38,099 nt of DNA, from positions 1 through 38,099 of the forward strand of contig DBQV01000004.1 of NCBI GenBank assembly GCA_002305755.1, given 5' to 3'. This stretch comes from Christensenella sp. UBA1385 (GTDB lineage: Bacteria > Bacillota > Clostridia > Christensenellales > Aristaeellaceae). The notes below the pieces were generated by a model, which was not told the DNA's origin, ran no database searches, and was given only the letters and a program-made list of their open reading frames with translations. Shown piece after piece: positions 1 to 5,749 of this stretch; the first letter of the stretch is position 1, and every line of letters starts with the position of its first letter. A program made the translations under genes and the position numbers.

Positions 1-2067
1 CGATGTGTTTCCTTTCTTCACAAAATCGATGTGCACCGTGCTGCGGCGGATGAGGCCGTCGCACAGCGAGAGAAGTCCGGGCAGGACAAAGAATACAATG
101 GCCATGGAGCACAGCGTGCCCCTGCCGAGGAAGAGCCCCAGCTGGCTCAGTATGCCGTGGCTTGAGATATAACCCAGCAGGAACCCAACAACGGTCAGCG
201 TGAGGCCGGAGGTCAGGATCGAGACGGTGACCGCGGAGATCGTGTTGATGACGGCCTCCTTCCTGCCAAAATGCCTGCGGTATTCCAGATAGCGGTCGGT
301 GAACAGAATGGCGTAGTCCACCGTCGCGCCAAGCTGGATGGAGCTGATGATCAGGTAGGAAATGTAAAAGATGGTCTGCCCGCCGAAATAGGGGATGGAG
401 AGATTGACCCAAATAGCCGTCTCGATGGCGAGCACCAGCAGCGCGGGCAGGGAAGCCGACTTGAACGAGAAGAGCAGCACCACGAACACGGCGGCAATCG
501 CGACCAGATTGACCTTGTTCATGTCGGCGGTGGTGGTGGTCATCAGGTCCAGCGTGCTGACGCCTTCCCCGGCCAGATACCAGGCGCCCGGATAGTAGCT
601 GTCCGCGATGGCCCTGATACGGCGGACCAGTTCAAAGGTTCGCTCTCCCTCGTAGTCTGCCGCCACGGAAATGACCAGGCGGCTGTAATTTTCGGACAAG
701 AGCAGGGCGCGCTTATCGCTTTCCACATATTCCGAGGGGATGACCTCGCCGGCCTGATCCACATAGGAGAGGATGCCGGTCACTTCGTCCAGCGACTTCA
801 GCGAGTCCGAAAGCTCTTTTTCGCGGGCGAAATTACCTCTTGGCACCAGCAGCACATAGGTGTCGCTCTTGCCAAAGATCTCTTCTATCGCGTTCATATC
901 CCTGCCGAGCTGAGTCTCCGCGCCGAAGATGTGTGATGCGCCATAATAATAGCTGTTCGCGCCTGAGGCGATGTAAGCGGGCGCCATGACCAGCAAAAAC
1001 ACGATGATGGCAGGCGCCATCATGGGCACGACTGCCCGGCCCACCCCTCGGAAGGAGGGCATCAGCGAACGATGGTGCGTTTTCTCCATCAGTCCGCTCA
1101 CCGAAAGGATCAGGACGGGTGAAAACACAAACACGGTGACCAAACTGTTGACCACTCCCTTGGCCAGCACGAGCCCCAGGTCGGGCCCGATTTGGAACTG
1201 CATCAGGCACAGGGCAAGGAAGCCTATCACGGTAGTCAGACCGCTGGACAGTATGGAGCCCGTCGATTTCACCAGCGCCTGCACCATGGCTTCCTGTTTG
1301 TCGGGGATCTCCTTTCGGCATTCCTCATAGCGATGGATCAGGAAGACAGAATAGTCAAGGGACACCGCCAATTGCAGGATGGCGCCCGCCGCGTTGCTGA
1401 CAAAGGAAATCTCGCCAAACAGCAGATTGCTGCCGCTGTTGATCACGATGGCGACGCCAAGGCTGCCCAGCACCACGAAAGGCTCTATCCACGAAGTGGT
1501 CGTCAGCAGCAGGATGAAGAGCACGAAAAAAACGGAGAATATGGCAATCTGAGATATCTGTTTCACGGTGCTGGCGGTAGCGACAGCGGTGGAGACTGCC
1601 GCACCGGACATGGCGTTTTCCTCTCCGATCAGCTGCCGAATAGCATCCGTGGCGCTGACGTACTTGCCCTTTTCAATGACCAGCGAGAAGAGGGCGCTGC
1701 CTCGCTGGTAATAGGTGCTGACGGTTTCCGCGTCCAGCGTTTCCAGCGGCACGGTGACAGGGACAAGGTCATCCAGCCAGGTCACCTCGAGTACCCCGTC
1801 GATCTGAGAGAGGCGGGCCTTGAAACTGAGAGCATCCGGCACGCTGACATTCCTCACCAGCACCCGCGCGTTGGGAATGCCTCCCTGAAACTCGCGGTTC
1901 ATGACTTCCAGAGCGATCGTGGAGGGGCTTTCCGGAGGCAGGTAGTCGTTCAGGTTATAGTTGACCGTGACAAACTGACGGGCAAAGGCCCCTGCCAGAG
2001 CGGCGACCAAAAACAGCGTCATGATCAGGCGGGGATGCCGTACCACGCCCCTGTAGAATTTCTCCAT
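1..2067 (-). CDS. MMPL/RND-superfamily exporter, C-terminal end outside window
   Basis: This encodes an integral-membrane proton-driven exporter of the MMPL (HAE3/YdfJ-like) type. The visible 689 residues run in frame to position 1 without a stop, so the C-terminus is cut by the window edge. A membrane anchor near residues 10-30 is followed by a large external loop and a block of membrane helices, and this halves-duplicated pattern then repeats. Each half carries a typical motif: LQLAVSLDYSVFLIHRY in the first and IQLGATVDYAILFTDRYLEY in the second. The buried Asp in each is the expected proton-relay residue. The ATG lies 2 bases after the stop of the upstream small gene, so the two are co-transcribed and probably translationally coupled. 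Family members are usually about 700 residues, so little is missing. The substrate (drug, lipid or other amphiphile) cannot be read from the sequence. The divergent TetR gene is the likely regulator. Confidence 0.9.
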   Translation of the reverse strand, partial: MEKFYRGVVRHPRLIMTLFLVAALAGAFARQFVTVNYNLNDYLPPESPSTIALEVMNREFQGGIPNARVLVRNVSVPDALSFKARLSQIDGVLEVTWLDDLVPVTVPLETLDAETVSTYYQRGSALFSLVIEKGKYVSATDAIRQLIGEENAMSGAAVSTAVATASTVKQISQIAIFSVFFVLFILLLTTTSWIEPFVVLGSLGVAIVINSGSNLLFGEISFVSNAAGAILQLAVSLDYSVFLIHRYEECRKEIPDKQEAMVQALVKSTGSILSSGLTTVIGFLALCLMQFQIGPDLGLVLAKGVVNSLVTVFVFSPVLILSVSGLMEKTHHRSLMPSFRGVGRAVVPMMAPAIIVFLLVMAPAYIASGANSYYYGASHIFGAETQLGRDMNAIEEIFGKSDTYVLLVPRGNFAREKELSDSLKSLDEVTGILSYVDQAGEVIPSEYVESDKRALLLSENYSRLVISVAADYEGERTFELVRRIRAIADSYYPGAWYLAGEGVSTLDLMTTTTADMNKVNLVAIAAVFVVLLFSFKSASLPALLVLAIETAIWVNLSIPYFGGQTIFYISYLIISSIQLGATVDYAILFTDRYLEYRRHFGRKEAVINTISAVTVSILTSGLTLTVVGFLLGYISSHGILSQLGLFLGRGTLCSMAIVFFVLPGLLSLCDGLIRRSTVHIDFVKKGNTS

Positions 2068-2069
2068 CG

Positions 2070-2369
2070 TTATCCATCCCTTCTCTTGCCGCTGATCGGA
2101 TAGGTCCGGTGTTCGCAGACGAGCAGCATATCCACCTTTGGGGGCGAAATGCGGCCTTCAGCCCGAAAGGGCAGGCGGTGGATCAGGGTTTGCAGCGTGC
2201 CTGTCAGATGGCAGACGCCGTCCGGCGAAATGCTCCCCAGAATAGGATGGCTGATGCCTAACAGCATCAGCGAGCCTGAGGTGCTGCCCTCGAGGGCGGT
2301 CAGCCTCAGCACTCCCCGGCGTTCGCCGAGCGGAGTGTTCATGGTAACATCGTAAAGGTAGTCAGGCAT
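2070..2369 (-). CDS. Conserved-looking 99-residue protein of unknown function, partner of the MMPL exporter
   Basis: This is a 99-residue cytosolic protein with no signal peptide and no membrane segment. The ATG at 2369 is preceded by a good ribosome binding site (GGAAGG). Longer reading to upstream starts would enter the promoter region, so this start is preferred. The sequence alternates short hydrophobic stretches with Gly/Ser turns and ends in a basic tail, suggesting a small beta-rich fold. I do not recognise a domain. Its stop is 2 bases from the exporter start, so the genes form an operon read away from the TetR gene. A role linked to the exporter or its substrate is inference from position only. 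Confidence 0.75.
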   Translation of the reverse strand: MPDYLYDVTMNTPLGERRGVLRLTALEGSTSGSLMLLGISHPILGSISPDGVCHLTGTLQTLIHRLPFRAEGRISPPKVDMLLVCEHRTYPISGKRRDG

Positions 2370-2435
2370 GAGGTTCCTTCCTTTCATGGTCTTGCGACCG
2401 AAACAGCATAGCAAAACAAACGAAACGGAAAATGG

Positions 2436-2494
2436 ACAAATCGCTTCGGCTGTGGGGATTGCGGACAGATGAGACACATTGTGGTACAAATCGC
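2436..2494. promoter_or_regulatory. Paired direct repeats in the divergent tetR / exporter promoter region
   Basis: The 9-mer ACAAATCGC occurs at 2436-2444 and again at 2486-2494, exactly 50 bp apart (about five helical turns). Both copies lie between the divergent exporter operon and TetR gene. This position fits binding sites of the adjacent TetR protein, although TetR operators are normally palindromic and these are direct repeats. Confidence 0.35.
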
Positions 2495-2509
2495 ATCCGC
2501 GGCAAGCGG

Positions 2510-2538
2510 TTGATTTTGCCACTGCCAAACCCTATACT
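2510..2538 (+). promoter_or_regulatory. Sigma-70-type promoter of the tetR gene
   Basis: The -35 hexamer TTGATT (2510-2515) and the -10 hexamer TATACT (2533-2538) are separated by 17 bp. Transcription would start near 2545, about 25 bases before the GTG start. An upstream ATG at 2432 lies before this promoter and is therefore unlikely to be used. Confidence 0.65.
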
Positions 2539-2569
2539 GAAAAAAACGATTGACTGTGAGGGCCCGCCC

Positions 2570-3154
2570 GTGAAACATGAACTGTCCAGCCAGATCACCA
2601 GGCAGATGCTGGTCGCCTCTCTGCGCAGGCAGCTTGAAAAGAAGCCGCTGTCCAAAATCACGGTCAGCCAGATCGCGGAGGACTGCGGCATAAACAGGAA
2701 AACCTTCTACTATCACTTTGAGGATATTTACGCGCTGCTCAAGTGGATGCTGGATCAGGAGGCCGTCGAGGTGGTCAAGAAGTTCGACCTTCTGATCGAC
2801 AACCGCGAGGCGATTCAGTTTGTGATGGATTATGTGGTCAGCAACAAGCATATCGTCAACAGCGCCTTGGACAGCATGGGACGGGAAGCCCTGAAGCGCT
2901 TCTTTTTTGCGGATTTTATGGGCATTGTTGAAAGCTATATCGACGGTGTGGCGGCAAAGGACGGCATAAGCGTGAATGAAGATTACAAGCACTTTGTGTG
3001 TGAATTCTTCACGGAGGCCATCGCGGGTACCATACTGGCCTGGTGCATGGGCTCCCAGGACGACATCCCCAACCGCGAAAGAACGGCGGTGTATCTGGAG
3101 CGTGTCCTGCAATCCGCCGTTCCGGAGGCCCTTCGGCGGGGGAATGAGGACTGA
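2570..3154 (+). CDS. TetR/AcrR-family transcriptional regulator
   Basis: This is a DNA-binding repressor of about 194 residues. An N-terminal helix-turn-helix is clear at roughly residues 18-55, with the hallmark SQIAEDCGINRKTFYYHF followed by YALLKWML. The rest is an all-helical ligand-binding and dimerisation domain of the kind common in Firmicutes. I chose GTG at 2570 because it follows the predicted promoter and starts directly before the conserved region. The SD (GTGAGGG) is weak. The gene diverges from the small gene plus MMPL exporter pair, the classic arrangement for a local efflux repressor. The ligand is unknown. Confidence 0.88.
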   Translation: MKHELSSQITRQMLVASLRRQLEKKPLSKITVSQIAEDCGINRKTFYYHFEDIYALLKWMLDQEAVEVVKKFDLLIDNREAIQFVMDYVVSNKHIVNSALDSMGREALKRFFFADFMGIVESYIDGVAAKDGISVNEDYKHFVCEFFTEAIAGTILAWCMGSQDDIPNRERTAVYLERVLQSAVPEALRRGNED

Positions 3155-3244
3155 CGCCCGAGCGGCAAAGGCCGTGTGCCGACGTGGATGAGCAGGGGGG
3201 AAACTGATCGAGACTTGCCGGACTTTTTCGGAATGTGCGAAAGT

Positions 3245-3268
3245 ACCGCAAAAATGCAATTTTACGGT
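3245..3268. promoter_or_regulatory. 24-bp imperfect palindrome, candidate operator of the amino-acid ABC operon
   Basis: The sequence from 3245 to 3268 reads ACCG-n-AAAA-n-TGCA-n-TTTT-n-CGGT, a near-perfect dyad. It ends just before where the -35 element should be. A further half-like copy ACCGCAAA occurs at 3297-3304, around the expected transcription start. This arrangement suits a dimeric repressor or activator. The protein that binds is not identifiable here. Confidence 0.5.
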
Positions 3269-3287
3269 TCTACTCATGCATTTTTTG

Positions 3288-3296
3288 TGCTATGAT
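3288..3296 (+). promoter_or_regulatory. Extended -10 promoter of the amino-acid ABC operon
   Basis: TATGAT at 3291-3296 is directly preceded by TGC, an extended -10 element. The -35 region (TTCTAC, 17 bp upstream) is poor, which fits an extended -10 or activator-dependent promoter. The leader to the ATG at 3349 is about 45 bases. Confidence 0.5.
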
Positions 3297-3348
3297 ACCG
3301 CAAACCCAAAGCCGAGGCTTGGGGAATAAATGAAGGAGGGTTTGCGCG

Positions 3349-4128
3349 ATGTACAAGAAGTGCCTGTCTCTGTTACTTGTTCTGGCTCTTGCGATGATGG
3401 CCATGCCGGTTTTTGCGGCTGAGGAGAGCGACCTGCATCACGTGCAGCAAAAGGGTACGCTTGTCATCGGCTATACCGTCTATGCGCCCATGAACTATAC
3501 CGATGAAAGCGGTGTGTTCACAGGCTTTGATACGGAGCTGGCCACAGCGGTGGCGGAGATACTGGGCGTGACGCCCGAGTTTGTGGAGATCGACTGGAAC
3601 ACGAAGGAGGTCGAGCTGGCCGCCAAGAGCATCGACTGCATCTGGAACGGCCTGACGATCAACGAGGAACGAAAGCAGCAGATGGAGATCACCATCCCCT
3701 ATGTGAAGAACGCACAGGTGGTCGTGATGAAGGACGGCGCGCCTTATGAGGGGACGGCTTCGCTGATCGGCAAAACGGTGACGGCCGAGGCCGGCAGCGC
3801 GGGTGAAGAGACCGTGATGAATGATGAAAACCTCTCCCGGGCGGAGCTGATCACCAAGGAGGTGCAGACCGCCTGCCTGATGGAGGTAGCTGCCGGTACG
3901 GCGGACGCCGCGGTGCTGGATCTGACGCTCGCCAATTCCATGATCGGCGAAGGAACGGATTACGCGAACCTTGCGATCGTGGATCGGCTGAGCGTGGAGG
4001 ATTACGGCGTGGCCTTCCGCAAGGGCAGCGACATCGCCGAGGCGGTCAATCAGGCTTTCCTCCAGCTCAGCGAACAGGGCTTCCTCAGGGAGCTGGCTGA
4101 TAAGTACGGCCTGGATCTGGCCATCTGA
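3349..4128 (+). CDS. Amino-acid ABC transporter, extracellular substrate-binding protein
   Basis: This 259-residue protein is exported and binds a polar amino acid for ABC import. A signal peptide (basic N-terminus, hydrophobic stretch at about residues 6-20, cleavage after VFA) precedes a solute-binding family 3 domain. Typical motifs are visible: GTLVIGYTVYAPMNY, FTGFDTELATAVAEILG and the DCIWNGLTINEER segment. There is no lipobox cysteine in the expected place, so it looks secreted rather than lipid-anchored, which is unusual for a Gram-positive-type cell. The ATG follows a strong GGAGGG site. Permease and ATPase genes follow. The exact amino acid (His, Arg, Gln or cystine type) is not decidable from the sequence. 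Confidence 0.92.
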   Translation: MYKKCLSLLLVLALAMMAMPVFAAEESDLHHVQQKGTLVIGYTVYAPMNYTDESGVFTGFDTELATAVAEILGVTPEFVEIDWNTKEVELAAKSIDCIWNGLTINEERKQQMEITIPYVKNAQVVVMKDGAPYEGTASLIGKTVTAEAGSAGEETVMNDENLSRAELITKEVQTACLMEVAAGTADAAVLDLTLANSMIGEGTDYANLAIVDRLSVEDYGVAFRKGSDIAEAVNQAFLQLSEQGFLRELADKYGLDLAI

Positions 4129-4144
4129 GGCGCGGCTTTTCAAA

Positions 4145-4174
4145 GCGGGGGCAGAACTGGTTTTCTGCCCCCGC
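4145..4174 (+). promoter_or_regulatory. Strong hairpin between the binding-protein and permease genes
   Basis: A perfect 12-bp stem (4145-4156 with 4163-4174, GCGGGGGCAGAA and its complement) encloses a 6-base loop. No U-tract follows, so it is not a typical terminator. Such intercistronic stems often protect the upstream binding-protein mRNA and lower expression of the permease. Confidence 0.6.
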
Positions 4175-4202
4175 GTGATTATGGGATGGGAATTCTGTTC
4201 GC

Positions 4203-4865
4203 ATGACGGATAAAGGGATCATTATCTCTCGCCTGCTGGAAGGTTTTGCGCTCAACGTGCAGCTCTTCGCGCTGACGCTGCTTTTTTCTCTGCCGCTGGG
4301 GCTGCTGATCGCCTTTGGCACCATGAGCCGCCTGAAACCGCTTTCCTGGATGACGGCAGGGCTGGTGTGGGTGATCCGCGGCACGCCGCTGATGCTGCAG
4401 GTGCTGGTCATTTACTTTGCGCCGGGGCTGCTGGGCTGGGGGCCGCTCTGGGGCTCCGGCAGCGGGGCGCGCTTCACGGCGGCCACTGCGGCCTTTGTGC
4501 TCAACTATGCCTGTTATTTTTCCGAAATTTACCGCGGCGGCATCCAGGGTATCCCCAAGGGGCAGACCGAGGCCGGGCAGGTATTGGGCATGACGCGCTC
4601 ACAGATCTTTCTGAAGGTCACGCTGCTGCAGGTGATCAAGCGCATACTGCCCGCCATGGGCAACGAGGTGATGACGCTGGTCAAAGATACCTCGCTGGCG
4701 CGCATCATCTCCATCAAGGAGATCATTATGATGGCGCAGGAGTATACATCCAAAGGGCTCATCTGGCCGCTGTTTTCCACGGGCGTATTTTTCCTGGTGT
4801 TTATCGGCGCGCTGACGCTGCTCTTCGGATGGCTGGAAAAGCGGCTGGATTATTTCAGAGCGTGA
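4203..4865 (+). CDS. Amino-acid ABC transporter, permease
   Basis: This is a 220-residue inner-membrane permease of the His/Glu/Gln/Arg family with about five membrane helices. The first is near residues 15-38. The ABC-interacting EAA loop is clear around residues 115-145, including GGIQGIPKGQTEAGQVLG. The start codon at 4203 has only a weak upstream purine run. The gene ends 10 bases before the ATPase start, so the two are one transcription unit. It would form the transport channel, as a homodimer because only one permease gene is present. Confidence 0.92.
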   Translation: MTDKGIIISRLLEGFALNVQLFALTLLFSLPLGLLIAFGTMSRLKPLSWMTAGLVWVIRGTPLMLQVLVIYFAPGLLGWGPLWGSGSGARFTAATAAFVLNYACYFSEIYRGGIQGIPKGQTEAGQVLGMTRSQIFLKVTLLQVIKRILPAMGNEVMTLVKDTSLARIISIKEIIMMAQEYTSKGLIWPLFSTGVFFLVFIGALTLLFGWLEKRLDYFRA

Positions 4866-4875
4866 CGGAGAAACT

Positions 4876-5658
4876 ATGGCGATACTGGATGTAGAGGGTT
4901 TCAGCAAGAGCTTTGCGGGCATACAGGTGCTCAGGGATATCAGCTTCTCGCTGGACGAAGGAAGGGCACTGGCCATCATAGGCTCTTCGGGTTCGGGCAA
5001 GACCACGCTCCTTCGCTGCCTCAACTTTTTGGAGCGGCCCGACAGCGGCATCATGCGCCTGCGCGGGCAGGTGCTCTTTGACGCGCAGGACGCTTCCATG
5101 CAGAGCGAGCAGGAGATCAGGAAGCGCCGGCTGAATTTCGGCATGGTGTTTCAATCCTTCAACCTGTTTCCGCAGTACACGGCGCTTGAAAACGTGACCC
5201 TGGCAAGTGAGCTGCTGGCAAAGGAGAGGGAACGCAAGCTCTCTCCGGCCAGCCGGCGCGCCATCGCGGAGAGGGGGCGCGAGCTGCTGGACCGCATGGG
5301 GCTGGCGCAAAAGGCGGAGAACTATCCGCACCAGCTCTCCGGCGGACAGCAGCAGCGGGTGGCCATCGCGCGCGCGCTGATGCTCAACCCGACGGTCCTT
5401 TGCTTTGACGAACCCACATCGGCGCTTGACCCGGAGCTGACCGGCGAGGTGCTGCGCGTGATCCGCGGCCTGGCAGAGCAGAATACCACGATGATCATCG
5501 TGACCCATGAAATGGCCTTTGCCCGCGACGTGGCCGACCGCGTGCTGTTCATGGATGAAGGGATGATCGTGGAGGAAGGCCCGCCGCAGCAGGTGATCCT
5601 TTCGCCCAGAGAAGAAAGGACCAAACAGTTTCTCGCCCGATTCTCGGGCGACCGGTAA
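4876..5658 (+). CDS. Amino-acid ABC transporter, ATP-binding protein
   Basis: This 260-residue cytosolic ATPase energises the preceding importer. Walker A is GSSGSGKTT at residues 36-44, the Q-loop lies in MVFQSFNLFP, the signature is LSGGQQQRVAIARA, Walker B is VLCFDEPTSALD, and the H-loop is in IIVTHEM. The sequence belongs to the GlnQ/HisP-like polar amino-acid group. It is the last gene of the operon and is followed within 5 bases by a rho-independent terminator. Confidence 0.94.
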   Translation: MAILDVEGFSKSFAGIQVLRDISFSLDEGRALAIIGSSGSGKTTLLRCLNFLERPDSGIMRLRGQVLFDAQDASMQSEQEIRKRRLNFGMVFQSFNLFPQYTALENVTLASELLAKERERKLSPASRRAIAERGRELLDRMGLAQKAENYPHQLSGGQQQRVAIARALMLNPTVLCFDEPTSALDPELTGEVLRVIRGLAEQNTTMIIVTHEMAFARDVADRVLFMDEGMIVEEGPPQQVILSPREERTKQFLARFSGDR

Positions 5659-5662
5659 ACGC

Positions 5663-5684
5663 GCCGGCCGAGGGCCGGCTTTTT
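5663..5684 (+). terminator. Rho-independent terminator of the amino-acid ABC operon
   Basis: A 7-bp GC stem (GCCGGCC at 5663-5669 with GGCCGGC at 5673-5679), a 3-base loop and five T residues follow the ATPase stop. Confidence 0.85.
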
Positions 5685-5711
5685 GCTGCGGTGGCCTCTT
5701 TGCGCGCGGCA

Positions 5712-5720
5712 TGCTAAAAT
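5712..5720 (+). promoter_or_regulatory. Extended -10 promoter of the TetM-like gene
   Basis: TGC followed by TAAAAT (5715-5720) forms an extended -10 element. No good -35 is visible. It lies about 30 bases before the TTG start codon. Confidence 0.45.
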
Positions 5721-5749
5721 AGCTTCAGCAATTTATCTGGAGGTGTGGC

